From Sphingobacterium sp. GVS05A (GTDB lineage: Bacteria > Bacteroidota > Bacteroidia > Sphingobacteriales > Sphingobacteriaceae), in contig NZ_JAHXYR010000007.1 in NCBI RefSeq assembly GCF_019969845.1, forward strand, positions 124,001-188,000: DNA of 64,000 bases, given 5' to 3'. Each line of letters begins with the position of its first letter. The stretch's first letter is position 1. Below the pieces are notes generated by a model that ran no database searches, was not told the DNA's origin, and saw nothing but the letters and a program-made list of their open reading frames with translations. The translations under genes were made by a program, and so were the position numbers. Positions 26,323 through 35,759 of the stretch are shown one piece after another.

Positions 26323-27486
26323 TTAGTTAATTATGTTCGTAATGTATTTTTCTACTACTAAGGCTGCTGTGCCCATTTGCTGTGCTCTCTTGTGTAATGT
26401 AGAGATGCCAAGTGTCGTCTTTTTTGAAATCTTGGGAATACTATACTCGTTGATCGCAACCTGGATATGAGGAGCTAGAATATGCCCGATTTCTGCTCCT
26501 CTACCGCTGATGATAATTTTGTTTGGATTGAGAATGTGTATTAACGTTGAAATTCCTTTGCCAAGCATGTAACCAATTTTCCCAATATTATTAATTGCTA
26601 CTTGGTCACCGATTTGAACAGCTTCAATTAATGCCTCAATTTTATTGACATGTTCATTGACCAGTTTTTCATAAATAGAATATTCACCATTTTTAATATC
26701 TCTTTCGATATTTCGAATTGCGGCACTAATGGATGCTTCGACCTCCAAACAGCCTCTTTTTCCACATGAGCATAATGTCAGTGTTTCAGAAAGTGGAATA
26801 TGGCTAAATTCTCCAGCATAGCCTGATGTACCCTTAAATATGTCATCGTTGATTAAAATCCCTAAGCCTACTCCCCAATTTAGATTGATCACTAAAGAAT
26901 GGGAGGAATCCCGGGCTTCTCCAAATTTTTTCTCTGCCCATGCAACACAACGCGAGTCATTGTCAATGATCGTGGGAATATGAAATTCTTTTTCTATCCA
27001 CTCTCGGATATTATGTAAACAAGAATCTTCATTGTAGGATTCATTGAGCCCTGTTTCAGTATTTACAAAGCCGGGCATGCTGATTCCGATACCGATAACC
27101 TGATTTAGATCTATATTGCCGGTGCTAATGAAATTGTTTATGGCTTCTATTATTGCGTCTGTGGCATTTCTGTCTCCAAGGTCAATCGGAATATTGTTTT
27201 TTGAAGAAATTATTTCGGCTTTCAGGTTTGTTAAAGATATGGAAGTGTAAAATTGATCGATGGTAATGCTGATGATGCTGTGCGTTAAATCTTCATTAAG
27301 CATATATTGTATGGCTTTTCTTCCTCCAGTGGACGCAGCATAACCTTTCTCTACGATGACATTTTTAGTCATGAGATCATTAATCTGTTTGGTGACAGAT
27401 GGAATACTTCGGGACAATGAATTTGCAATATCTGCAATCGGTTGCATTGGGTTGTAATACAACACTCTTAAAATCTCGATGATCAT
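26323..27486 (-). CDS. ROK-family transcriptional regulator (copy 1)
   Basis: This 387-residue protein has an N-terminal winged helix-turn-helix (about 10-55, IADIANSLSRSIPSVTKQI) and a C-terminal ROK sugar-kinase-like domain. The zinc motif CSCGKRGCLE and the active-site-like IDNDSRCVAWAE are present. The N-terminal phosphate loop DxGxT of true ROK kinases is replaced by IDQFYTS, so it should be a sugar-responsive regulator, not a kinase. It ends 24 bp before susC copy 1 and is surely co-transcribed with it. It is a close paralogue of the ROK proteins at 32887 and 34444. Its promoter overlaps the conserved inverted repeat at 27643-27693. Self-regulation through that repeat is my inference. 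Confidence 0.92.
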   Translation of the reverse strand: MIIEILRVLYYNPMQPIADIANSLSRSIPSVTKQINDLMTKNVIVEKGYAASTGGRKAIQYMLNEDLTHSIISITIDQFYTSISLTNLKAEIISSKNNIPIDLGDRNATDAIIEAINNFISTGNIDLNQVIGIGISMPGFVNTETGLNESYNEDSCLHNIREWIEKEFHIPTIIDNDSRCVAWAEKKFGEARDSSHSLVINLNWGVGLGILINDDIFKGTSGYAGEFSHIPLSETLTLCSCGKRGCLEVEASISAAIRNIERDIKNGEYSIYEKLVNEHVNKIEALIEAVQIGDQVAINNIGKIGYMLGKGISTLIHILNPNKIIISGRGAEIGHILAPHIQVAINEYSIPKISKKTTLGISTLHKRAQQMGTAALVVEKYITNIIN

Positions 27487-27622
27487 AATCTAGTTCTTGT
27501 ATTCGTAGTATTGTTTTGGTTCTCTTAAGTTTAATTATGATTAACATTCCTTTGGAAGTCAATCTGGTTTTCATAGTATTTGCCTCAGGTCAAATATATT
27601 TGCTTCTGTACGCTTTATATGT

Positions 27623-27654
27623 TAAAGATATATACTCTTTGTGTTAAGTTCAAA
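27623..27654 (-). promoter_or_regulatory. Promoter of ROK copy 1 / susCD copy 1
   Basis: On the minus strand, TTTG (27654-27651) is followed after 20 bp by TATCTTTA (27630-27623). This is close to the Bacteroidota consensus, with A instead of the last G. The same -7 sequence occurs before ROK copies 2 and 3. The rest of the gap 27487-27848 holds the operator and a terminator, listed separately. Confidence 0.6.
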
Positions 27655-27693
27655 ATTCTTTTTAAATTTTTTAAAAAGAATTTTGAACTTAAC
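27643..27693. repeat. Perfect 24-bp inverted repeat: probable operator of ROK copy 1
   Basis: Arms 27643-27666 and 27670-27693 are perfectly complementary around a TTT centre. The core CTTTTTA-N7-TAAAAAG (27658-27678) recurs with N8 before ROK copy 2, ROK copy 3 and susC copy 3. The left arm overlaps the -33 element. It is not placed as a terminator: susD copy 2 already has one at 27798. Confidence 0.7.
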
Positions 27694-27797
27694 GGTTTTA
27701 ATGAGTGAAAATGGTATTCTTCGTTATTTTGATAGGTATATAGATGGTTGTGATTGTAACAAAGCGTCTACGAAAAGGGTTCCGAAACTGCGAAATG

Positions 27798-27822
27798 AAA
27801 AAAGCCGGCTATAAGCCGGCTT
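27798..27822 (-). terminator. Terminator after susD copy 2
   Basis: On the minus strand AAGCCGGCT-TAT-AGCCGGCTT is followed by a T-run. It lies 27 bp downstream of the susD stop at 27849 and separates this unit from the next ROK promoter. Confidence 0.85.
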
Positions 27823-27848
27823 AATTATAAAGTTATGGTGTGAAAAAC

Positions 27849-29747
27849 TTATTTCTGTTTTGCCCACCAAAGTGGTGTCAACACTTTATCGGCGCCACCC
27901 AATAGCGATACCGCGTTTTGGTATTCAGCAGGATCAGTATCCCTAAATGAAGATGGGAATGCTAATCGTTGCGGAAAGAATTTGATATTGCTTGTCATAA
28001 AGTTTGCTGATGTTAGATCAGGTAAGTTCGGTAAAGCATTTTCAATCGCAGGATTTTCGTAGAAAGGTAAGCCCAGTCTTCTTTGATCATTCCAGGACTC
28101 TAATGGTAACCAAGGTAAATTGGCAATGAATTTTTGAGTAATAATCTTCGTCAATAAGTCATTGCGTACTGTACCATTTTTGTAAAGTGAATTGACAGGA
28201 TATTTAATGCTTACTGTACCAGCAGCATTGGTATAGCCATCAATATAATCCATGGTATGTGCATCACCCGGTTCCGTAATATGAGTGAAACTAACTGATG
28301 TGCCCACTCTGTTATAATCCGTAGAGCTTAGGTATTCCGAAGCAAACTGACCTACGCCCCAGTAATCGAAATTGGCTCTGACACCACTCTCATAGGCTGC
28401 CTGCGCGGATGTCCCTGTGATCCATCCTTTTAGAGATGCTTCAGCTAAAAGGAAATAGGTCTCCCAGTTGGCAAAGAAGATGCGGCTATTTGCGCTTCTT
28501 CTGAACTGAACCGCGATTGCTGGAACTTTACCAACTAATGTGCTTCTTAAGCGGTTGTTTGTTCCCTTTGCTGCCCAGTCACCTAATGAAAATGCATTCC
28601 AGGTGTATTTTGTATTTACCGCAATTTTGGCATTACCATTCACTAAGGTATCTACCGTTTTTTTAGAGTCATCTCCATTATCAAAGAAATTTTGATTGTT
28701 AAAATCTCCAGGAATAAAGAATGCTTTTAACGCACGCGGATCTATTTTATTTGGAAGACCATCCAGCCAGTAACCAGCAGAAGGATCATTAGTCATGCTG
28801 GTGAAATGGTTACTGTAACGCTTACCAATGTAGTTCTCGGCTTTGATTGAAGATTTCAAATCTTGAGCAACTTGCTTTTCTGTTTGAATACCACCTAATC
28901 CAAGATATAAATTATTTAATGTCGCTGAAAGAGCCTGGTAGTTCCAGCTGCGGCTCATAACGCCAGTCAATGGATCCCAACCGTCTTTCTCGGCAACAGT
29001 GAAATTGTCCGCTGTATTGCTGATGTACTTATTGGTAGCGACAGCGGCTTCAAATTCTGATTTTGCTTTGTTTGCATCGATCTCAGATAGGCGCATCGCT
29101 AAACGCATCCGCATTGAATTGGCATATTTGATCCACTTCTCATCGTTAAACCCATAGGCACGGTCAAATTTCACGACATCATCAGGAACCTTAATATCAG
29201 GTTTTATTTTGGATGTCGCATCTTTAAGCTCCTCGAAAAGATAGTAGTAAACATCTTTCACCGAACTGTATTTAGGATTGACTCCTTCTGCAAATGCAAT
29301 AGGGGTAGGACCAAAATTATCCGTTACCTCACTGATCAGGTATGCTCTCCAGATACGGGAAATCTGTAATAAATTATTGGTATAATCTTTTGCGGATCCA
29401 GCGTTGATTTCATTGGTAGCAACTTCAATTCCTTTGGTTGCATTTTTGATCCATTCAGCTGAATATCTATAATATTCTTTAGACCAATCATCATTTACTG
29501 TTCCAGTAGCTAAACCGTTGGTCATATGCTGTCTTCCGGTAGTCTTCCAGTCGAGGACAAAGATGCGTTCAGCGATATTTGGATCTTGTTGCGCGCCCGT
29601 AAGTGAATTGTTAAAAAAGAATTCTATTTTGACCTGATCGTCATTGGCCTTATAAGGGTTGACGTTCATCTCTTCAAATTTAGAGCATGAGCTGATTACT
29701 CCTCCCAGAAGTACTGCAAAACCTATTTTTGATATGATATTTTTCAT
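27849..29747 (-). CDS. SusD/RagB-family lipoprotein (copy 2)
   Basis: This 632-residue surface lipoprotein has Cys21 in GVISSC. It begins with the family motif KFEEMNVNPYKAND and has the helical core with EVTDNFGPTPIAF and KWIKYANSMRMRLAMRLSE. The C-terminal region has the usual LLAEASLKGW and TQKFIANLPWLPLESWNDQRR elements. It belongs to the longer SusD-like group and is not a close paralogue of copies 1 or 3, though all three pair with similar SusC proteins. The gap to susC copy 2 upstream is 19 bp. A strong terminator follows. Confidence 0.92.
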   Translation of the reverse strand: MKNIISKIGFAVLLGGVISSCSKFEEMNVNPYKANDDQVKIEFFFNNSLTGAQQDPNIAERIFVLDWKTTGRQHMTNGLATGTVNDDWSKEYYRYSAEWIKNATKGIEVATNEINAGSAKDYTNNLLQISRIWRAYLISEVTDNFGPTPIAFAEGVNPKYSSVKDVYYYLFEELKDATSKIKPDIKVPDDVVKFDRAYGFNDEKWIKYANSMRMRLAMRLSEIDANKAKSEFEAAVATNKYISNTADNFTVAEKDGWDPLTGVMSRSWNYQALSATLNNLYLGLGGIQTEKQVAQDLKSSIKAENYIGKRYSNHFTSMTNDPSAGYWLDGLPNKIDPRALKAFFIPGDFNNQNFFDNGDDSKKTVDTLVNGNAKIAVNTKYTWNAFSLGDWAAKGTNNRLRSTLVGKVPAIAVQFRRSANSRIFFANWETYFLLAEASLKGWITGTSAQAAYESGVRANFDYWGVGQFASEYLSSTDYNRVGTSVSFTHITEPGDAHTMDYIDGYTNAAGTVSIKYPVNSLYKNGTVRNDLLTKIITQKFIANLPWLPLESWNDQRRLGLPFYENPAIENALPNLPDLTSANFMTSNIKFFPQRLAFPSSFRDTDPAEYQNAVSLLGGADKVLTPLWWAKQK

Positions 29748-29766
29748 GATTTATCGTTTTTATTGA

Positions 29767-32700
29767 TTAGAAGCCTAAAGTCACATTAAGGAAGAAAGAT
29801 CTGGATGTTGGCGTAGAGAAGTTCTCAAAGCCTGTCGCATTTGAGTTGATTGCGAATACAGATTCTGGATCTACACCATTTGCATAACTTTTGATCATCC
29901 AAAGATTATTTCCTGTCAAGCTAACTTTAGCGCGTTGTACAATGCTGTTGCCCAGTATGCTTTTTGGGAAATTATAGCTTAATGTCACATTTCTCAAACG
30001 GATATTGGTTGCGTCATACACATTTTGTTCTGTAATACCATAGTTTCCTGAAGTGGAAGTCACTTGCGTCCAATATAATTGTTGCGTGGTTTGAATTGTA
30101 TTTTTTGTGTAAGAGCCATTAGATGCGATCACACCATCTACGACAAACGGATTACGCTCGCCATTTGGAGCTGTGGCTTCAGCATTACCATTTGCCTGTA
30201 GATTTAGATTTGTTCCGGAGAAGAATTCACCGCCAAATCTTCCATCTACCTGGAAGCTTAATCCAAAGTTTTTGTAAGCAAAATTATTGTTCCAGCCTAC
30301 CAATGCTTTAGGGGCTTGGTTTCCGAGTTTATGCAATCCGCTTGCAGCCTGTGGCAATCCACTGCCATTTAAGATCAATTGACCATTAAATTCACTATTC
30401 GGATCTTCAACTCTTAGAAATTTAGTACCATAAATATCACCATATAATCCACCTTCAAGTGCACGGATAGAAACGTTGTCATAAGATCCTAATGGATACA
30501 TGTCTACACCGTCAGCAAGGCTGATGATCTTATTTCTGTTTCTTGAAAAGTTCAGGCTTGAATTCCATGTTAACTGATCTTTATTGGTTAATATCCTTCC
30601 GTCCAATACAATTTCAAAACCTGAGTTCTGAATATTTCCAGCATTGATTTTTTCGTATTCATAACCACTATAAGGGTTCATCGGAAGATCTATCAGCTGG
30701 TTGGTTGCATTGGTTTTATACCAGGCAAAATCCAATCCTAATCTGCTGTTGAATAATCGGGTGTCGAAACCAAATTCGATGGTTTTGATGAGCTCGCTCA
30801 GGATGCTAGGGCTATATTTGGTATTCCCCATACCAGCGGTTGTATTACCATTTGGATCTTTTCCAATGTTGTAAACATTATACAATTGGAAAGATGGAAG
30901 ATCGTTACCAACCTCAGCATAAGATCCTCTCAACTTCGCAAAAGATAACCAGCTCGGTAATGAACCCCCAGTTTTGTTAATCATATCCGAAATTACCCAT
31001 GATCCACTTACGGAAGGATAGAAGAAAGATCTGTTATCCAATCCTAACGCTGATGACCAGTCATTTCTTCCAGTCACATTAAAGAATAGGTAGTTGTCGT
31101 AATTGATTTCCGCAGTAGCGTATAGTGAGTTGATCTGCTTTTGCAATAAACTCTGTTCGATTGTAGGAAAAGATTTACTGTTGTTGATGTAGAATAGATT
31201 GGGTACTTGAAGTTCTCCTGTACTTGCATCTATCCCAGTAGATCTCGTTTTCATAATTTGTCCAAATACGGAAGCAGACCCACCCCATTTTCCAATCAAG
31301 TTATCTTTACGTGCATTTAATGCAACAGTGAAGTTGTTTTCAAAGAAGGTGTTTTTACCAACTCCATAACTACCACCTGTAATCAATGGGCTACCGCCGT
31401 AAGTTTTGTTTTCATAATTGGTTGTATACTGATCACGTCCAAATCTTGCTTCCGCATCCAACCAATCATTGAATTTGTACTTGATGTTTCCATTCATGAT
31501 AAAACGGTCACGAATGTCATTATTCAAACGGTATTTTTCCAACCAGTACGGGTTCATTGTTTTATTCTCACTTGTTCCATACCAAGCCATATCTCCCACT
31601 GCATTCAATGGGTTTTTAAAATCCAGAATATTCATGGAGCGAGGCATGGTAAACAAAGTGCTATAAACGTTTGAATTGTTTTGGCCCGAAATAGGTCTAT
31701 TTTTGGCATTCATATTCATGTACTGCACTTTGACATCAGTGGTCCAGCGTTTGTCAGGGCCAAATGATGAGGTAACTTTCGTCATCAAATTGATTCTCTC
31801 TAATGAAGAACCCGGGATCTTACTTTGATCATTTAGATAGGTTGCAGAAGAATAGATGTTGGTTTCGCCCAGCTGTTGTTGAAAAGCAAGATTTTGTGTG
31901 TGATTAACACCTGTGTTAAAGTATGCACCAATATTGTCATATACTTTAGTTGCTTTATCGCCCCAGCTTGTCGTGCTTATTGGATTGTAAACACCATCTT
32001 TTCCTTGACCATAGCTGTTTTGAAGCTTTGGTGTCATGAATATAGTTTCAAGACCAATGGTGGAAGAATATGTGATGCCAGCACCTTTTTGCGCTTTACC
32101 TGATTTGGTTGTGATGACGATGGCACCATTACCAGCTCTTGATCCATATAGCGCTGATGCTGCACCGCCTTTAAGAACTGACATACTTTCGATATCGTCG
32201 GGGTTGATATCGCCCAATCCGCCACCCATATCGGTCGCTGGATTCCACATGTCATTGTTTTTATCACCATTTCCTTTCATACCGCCAAGGAAATTATTCA
32301 TCGGCACACCGTCAACAATGATTAATGGTTGATTATCTCCTGTAAGTGAGTTGTTACCACGAAGCGTGATCTTAGTCGAAGATGCTGGACCTGCAGAACC
32401 TTTGATCACCTGAAGTCCGGAAACTTTACCAACTAAAGCATTCGCAACGTTGGTTTCTTTGGCATCTGTAAGTTGTTCGGATTTAACCTCTTGAAAAGAA
32501 TAGCCCAATGTTTTCTTTTCTCTTTTTATACCCATTGCCGTCACAACGACTTCTCCTAATGTCGAAGCATCTGCGGTCAATGTAACATTAATCGTTTTAG
32601 TCGATCCAACAACGATTTCCTGAGTTTTGTACCCGACGATTGATAGACGGATTGTTTCTCCTGGAGCGGCATCAATATTAAATGATCCGCTGGCGTTTGT

Positions 32701-32862
32701 TTGTGTTGCCTTTGTAGTTCCTTTGACAGCTACAGTAACCCCTGAAACAGGTCCCTTGTCATCGGATACTTTACCGGTAATAGTTTGTTGTGCATAGAGG
32801 GCGGAAGCACTAAATATAGTGCATAATGCTAGGCCCGTTGCTTTTTTGTAAAATAGACTCAT
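29767..32862 (-). CDS. SusC-like TonB-dependent receptor (copy 2)
   Basis: This 1031-residue importer has the same signal peptide start (MSLFYKKATGLALCTIFSA) and regulatory domain as copies 1 and 3. The SusC box is GEVVVTAMGIKREKKTLGYS. The plug contains LIIVDGVPM and VLKGGAASALYGSRAGNG, and the barrel ends in SFFLNVTLGF. No STN domain is present. The ROK gene of copy 2 ends 24 bp upstream and susD follows after 19 bp, so ROK-susC-susD form one unit. The substrate is unknown; a fucosylated or sialylated glycan is suggested only by genes further along. Confidence 0.93.
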   Translation of the reverse strand: MSLFYKKATGLALCTIFSASALYAQQTITGKVSDDKGPVSGVTVAVKGTTKATQTNASGSFNIDAAPGETIRLSIVGYKTQEIVVGSTKTINVTLTADASTLGEVVVTAMGIKREKKTLGYSFQEVKSEQLTDAKETNVANALVGKVSGLQVIKGSAGPASSTKITLRGNNSLTGDNQPLIIVDGVPMNNFLGGMKGNGDKNNDMWNPATDMGGGLGDINPDDIESMSVLKGGAASALYGSRAGNGAIVITTKSGKAQKGAGITYSSTIGLETIFMTPKLQNSYGQGKDGVYNPISTTSWGDKATKVYDNIGAYFNTGVNHTQNLAFQQQLGETNIYSSATYLNDQSKIPGSSLERINLMTKVTSSFGPDKRWTTDVKVQYMNMNAKNRPISGQNNSNVYSTLFTMPRSMNILDFKNPLNAVGDMAWYGTSENKTMNPYWLEKYRLNNDIRDRFIMNGNIKYKFNDWLDAEARFGRDQYTTNYENKTYGGSPLITGGSYGVGKNTFFENNFTVALNARKDNLIGKWGGSASVFGQIMKTRSTGIDASTGELQVPNLFYINNSKSFPTIEQSLLQKQINSLYATAEINYDNYLFFNVTGRNDWSSALGLDNRSFFYPSVSGSWVISDMINKTGGSLPSWLSFAKLRGSYAEVGNDLPSFQLYNVYNIGKDPNGNTTAGMGNTKYSPSILSELIKTIEFGFDTRLFNSRLGLDFAWYKTNATNQLIDLPMNPYSGYEYEKINAGNIQNSGFEIVLDGRILTNKDQLTWNSSLNFSRNRNKIISLADGVDMYPLGSYDNVSIRALEGGLYGDIYGTKFLRVEDPNSEFNGQLILNGSGLPQAASGLHKLGNQAPKALVGWNNNFAYKNFGLSFQVDGRFGGEFFSGTNLNLQANGNAEATAPNGERNPFVVDGVIASNGSYTKNTIQTTQQLYWTQVTSTSGNYGITEQNVYDATNIRLRNVTLSYNFPKSILGNSIVQRAKVSLTGNNLWMIKSYANGVDPESVFAINSNATGFENFSTPTSRSFFLNVTLGF

Positions 32863-32886
32863 TTTTTAGGTAATTAAGTAAAGAGT

Positions 32887-34059
32887 TTAATTCGTTAAAA
32901 TGCGATTGATATAATGTTCGACAACTAATGCAGCTGTCCCTTTTTGTTGTGCAGTTTTGTGTAGCCCCGAAATTTCTATTTCAGTCATTTTCGCTATTCT
33001 CGGGATACTAAATTCATTGATAGCATTCTGGATTTGCGGACCTAATATATGTCCGATCTCCGCTCCGCGGCCACTGATAATAACTTTATTCGGATTGAGG
33101 ATATGAAGTAGGGTAGAGATGCCTTTTCCGATCATATAACCGATCTTTCCGATATTGTAAATAACCAATTGATCGCCTATTTTTGCAGCCTCAATAAGGG
33201 CGTTATTTTTGTTGCTCATGGTTTTGATGAGCGTACTGTAGATGGAGTATTCTCCTTGTTGGATGGCTATCTCCGTTTGCTCTATGGCAGATTTTAAAGA
33301 TGCCTCTACTTCGAGGCAGCCCCTTTTTCCACAAGAACATAGGCTGTTGGTGTTCGAAAGCGGGATATGACTAAACTCACCAGCGAAACCCGTAGCACCA
33401 GTGAAAATTTCACCATTAATGATAATACCTAAACCTACTCCCCAATTCAGATTAATAACTAAGGTGTGTGTACTGTCGACCCCACCACCAAATTCCTTTT
33501 CGGCCCAAGCGACGCAACGAGAATCATTGTCGATTATTGTAGGTATATCTAGCTTGCTTTCAATACTATTCTTAAGATGATGAAGTGGATTATGATCGGC
33601 AAAGGAATCATTGACGCCAAGATGAGCGTTGACAAAACCTGGCATGCTGATTCCTATCCCAATAATTTTGTTGTTCTTTAATTTGTGATGCTTAATAAAT
33701 TTCTTGATGTACTCCAGAATGTCATCTCCTGCGGATTCGTCCCCTAGATCGAGTCTGATATCCGATGTTTCAGCTAAGATTTCTTGTTTCAGATTGCTCA
33801 GATTAATGGATGTATAGAACTGATCTACGGATACACTAATAATGAAGTGATCTACGTCATCATTTAACGCATATAATGCAGCTCTCCTGCCTCCAGTCGA
33901 AACAGCCAAACCTTTGTCCACAATAATATGTTGCGCTAATAGCTCATTAACTGCTTTTGTAACAATAGGTGTGCTCTTTGACAGACTTTTAGAAAGTCCA
34001 GCAATAGACAGCTCCTTTAGATAGTAAAGATATACAAGGATTTTCTCCTTCAATTCCAT
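32887..34059 (-). CDS. ROK-family transcriptional regulator (copy 2)
   Basis: This 390-residue ROK regulator has a winged helix-turn-helix (about 15-55, LSKSLSKSTPIVTKAVNEL), the zinc motif CSCGKRGCLE, and IDNDSRCVAWAE. Like its paralogues it lacks the kinase phosphate loop (VDQFYTS instead). The recognition-helix region is identical to that of copy 3 (LSKSLSKSTPIVTK) and slightly different from copy 1. This implies overlapping DNA sites, in line with the shared inverted repeats. It is the first gene of the ROK-susC-susD unit 2. Its promoter and repeat lie about 45-100 bp upstream. Confidence 0.92.
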   Translation of the reverse strand: MELKEKILVYLYYLKELSIAGLSKSLSKSTPIVTKAVNELLAQHIIVDKGLAVSTGGRRAALYALNDDVDHFIISVSVDQFYTSINLSNLKQEILAETSDIRLDLGDESAGDDILEYIKKFIKHHKLKNNKIIGIGISMPGFVNAHLGVNDSFADHNPLHHLKNSIESKLDIPTIIDNDSRCVAWAEKEFGGGVDSTHTLVINLNWGVGLGIIINGEIFTGATGFAGEFSHIPLSNTNSLCSCGKRGCLEVEASLKSAIEQTEIAIQQGEYSIYSTLIKTMSNKNNALIEAAKIGDQLVIYNIGKIGYMIGKGISTLLHILNPNKVIISGRGAEIGHILGPQIQNAINEFSIPRIAKMTEIEISGLHKTAQQKGTAALVVEHYINRILTN

Positions 34060-34104
34060 TATATTATGTGGGGATGCGTTAGTGTTTTCCCATTTAGTGA
34101 GCGC

Positions 34105-34161
34105 TAAAGATATGTTATATTTGTGTTAAGTAGAAATAACTTTTTATCTTTTTTTAAAAAG
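34105..34161 (-). promoter_or_regulatory. Promoter and inverted-repeat operator of ROK copy 2
   Basis: The inverted repeat CTTTTTA-N8-TAAAAAG spans 34140-34161. On the minus strand a TTTC (34136-34133) and a TATCTTTA (34112-34105) stand 20 bp apart, just downstream of the repeat. TTAAG at 34127-34130 and the preceding TTTGTG are shared with the copy 1 site. Confidence 0.6.
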
Positions 34162-34204
34162 TAGTCTTTTTGATTTGTTAAATTTTATTTTGTTTGTGTG
34201 GATG

Positions 34205-34237
34205 AAAAAAAAAACGCTCTCAAAATAGGAGCGTTTT
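34205..34237 (-). terminator. Terminator for ROK copy 3 transcript
   Basis: On the minus strand AAAACGCTC and GAGCGTTTT form a 9-bp stem with a nine-base loop, followed by ten T. It lies about 210 bp beyond the ROK copy 3 stop at 34444 and upstream of the ROK copy 2 promoter. I see no gene or repeat in the stretch 34238-34443 between them. The whole gap 34060-34443 contains only this and the copy 2 promoter region. Confidence 0.8.
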
Positions 34238-34443
34238 ATAGGAATCTCTGTATGGATCCATTATATTGTTGGTCCGTACTTTCTTTTTGTCGATTATCTG
34301 TTTTTATATCTTCTACATGTCCTTAGACATTTTTTTTCAGACCATGTTAGTTTAGAACACCACGGTATAGGAAGAGTTGCAGCTAAATTAGTATTAAGAC
34401 TGAAAATCAAGATTAGAGTATATAAAATAGCAGCTTTACATGG

Positions 34444-35607
34444 CTAATGGATAATATTATCGATCAGATGTTCGGCTACTAAGGCCGCTGTGCCCATTTG
34501 CTGTGCGTCTTTGTGAAGTTCAGAAATTTCTATTTTTGTCATTTTTGCAATTTTAGGAATGCTGAACTCATTGATCGCTACCTGGATCTGTGGGGCTATA
34601 ATATCACCCACTTCCGCTCCACGGCCACTAATAATTATTTTGTTCGGATTGAGGATATGCAGCAAGGTTGAAATACCTTTTCCGAGCATGTAGCCAATTT
34701 TTCCGAGATTATTAATTGCGATTTGATCGCCCAACTTTGCAGCCTCAATTAATGTATCAGCTTTATTGGAATTTATTTTAGCAAAAGTTGAGTAAATAGA
34801 ATATTCACCATTTTGGATATCTGATTCGGTATTTTGTATGGCAGCATTTAAGGATGCTTCGACTTCAAGACAGCCTCTCTTGCCACATGAGCATAGGGTG
34901 TTTTTATCGGACAATGGGATATGACTAAACTCCCCGGCAAATCCTGTTGCACCTTTAAAGATCTCTCCGTTTATGATAATTCCAAGACCAACCCCCCAAT
35001 TTAAGTTAATCACCAATGTATGTGCAATGTCAACCCCATGACCAAATTCTTTTTCTGCCCAGGCAACACATCGTGAATCATTGTCAATGACCGTGGCTAC
35101 CTGCAACTTGTCTTCAATTTGCTTATATAGATGGTGAAGCGAGGAGTTTTGGGGATAGGAATCGTTTATTTTCTCTTCCGGATTGACAAATCCGGGCATA
35201 CTGATTCCCACTCCAATGATATTTTTTTTGTCGATCCGGCTTTCATGAAGAATAGTTTCCAAGGAATGGAGAATCCGTTCTCCGGCATCCTGCTCTTTTA
35301 GGTTGATCGCGACATCCTTCTGCTGTGCAACGATAGTGTGTGCTAAATTGGAAATCGTAAAGGAACTGTAATATTGATCTATCGCTATACTGATAATAAA
35401 ATAAGGCAGGTTATTGTTGAGCCCATATTGGGACGCACGTCGACCACCTGTTGATTCCCCCAGACCATTATCAAGGATAAGTTCTTGTTTCACAAGTTCA
35501 TTAATCGTCTTTGTGACTATAGGTGTACTTTTTGAAAGAGATTTAGAAAGATCCGCAATGGATTGTGTCTTATTATAATATAATAATCGTAAAATGTCCG
35601 CTTTCAT
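34444..35607 (-). CDS. ROK-family transcriptional regulator (copy 3)
   Basis: This 387-residue protein is a third ROK regulator, with the winged helix-turn-helix (about 10-55, LSKSLSKSTPIVTKTINEL), CSCGKRGCLE zinc motif and IDNDSRCVAWAE. The kinase phosphate loop is replaced by IDQYYSS. Unlike copies 1 and 2 it does not precede a susC gene. It follows susD copy 3, separated by a terminator, and has its own promoter with the shared inverted repeat. It may be an orphaned regulator that controls susCD copy 3 in trans, or it may act on all units (inference). Confidence 0.92.
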   Translation of the reverse strand: MKADILRLLYYNKTQSIADLSKSLSKSTPIVTKTINELVKQELILDNGLGESTGGRRASQYGLNNNLPYFIISIAIDQYYSSFTISNLAHTIVAQQKDVAINLKEQDAGERILHSLETILHESRIDKKNIIGVGISMPGFVNPEEKINDSYPQNSSLHHLYKQIEDKLQVATVIDNDSRCVAWAEKEFGHGVDIAHTLVINLNWGVGLGIIINGEIFKGATGFAGEFSHIPLSDKNTLCSCGKRGCLEVEASLNAAIQNTESDIQNGEYSIYSTFAKINSNKADTLIEAAKLGDQIAINNLGKIGYMLGKGISTLLHILNPNKIIISGRGAEVGDIIAPQIQVAINEFSIPKIAKMTKIEISELHKDAQQMGTAALVAEHLIDNIIH

Positions 35608-35649
35608 CGTTTAATTGACCTAATATAGGAAATGGTTATAATTGTTAGA

Positions 35650-35703
35650 TAAAGATAAGTATTTTAGATAAGCTTTAAGAACTTTTTAAATACTTTTAAA
35701 AAG
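35650..35703 (-). promoter_or_regulatory. Promoter and inverted-repeat operator of ROK copy 3
   Basis: CTTTTTA-N8-TAAAAAG spans 35682-35703 within the 10-bp perfect repeat ACTTTTTAAA/TTTAAAAAGT. On the minus strand TATCTTTA lies at 35657-35650. The -33 position (35681-35678, TTCT) is weak. The ATG is 43 bp beyond the -7 element. Confidence 0.55.
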
Positions 35704-35705
35704 TG

Positions 35706-35733
35706 GAAAGCCTAGACTTGACTCTAGGCTTTC
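35706..35733 (-). terminator. Terminator after susD copy 3
   Basis: GAAAGCCTAGA and TCTAGGCTTTC form an 11-bp perfect stem with a six-base loop, 26 bp beyond the susD stop. On the minus strand it is followed by CACTTTTT. It abuts the ROK copy 3 operator and separates susCD copy 3 from ROK copy 3. Confidence 0.82.
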
Positions 35734-35759
35734 AGTGCTGGTAAATATGGAGCTATGCG

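Noticed and set aside
27643..27693. Long hairpin upstream of ROK1 as a terminator of susD2
   Set aside because: A GC-rich terminator lies nearer to susD2 (27798), and the core of the repeat recurs at three other promoters, so a regulatory role is better supported.
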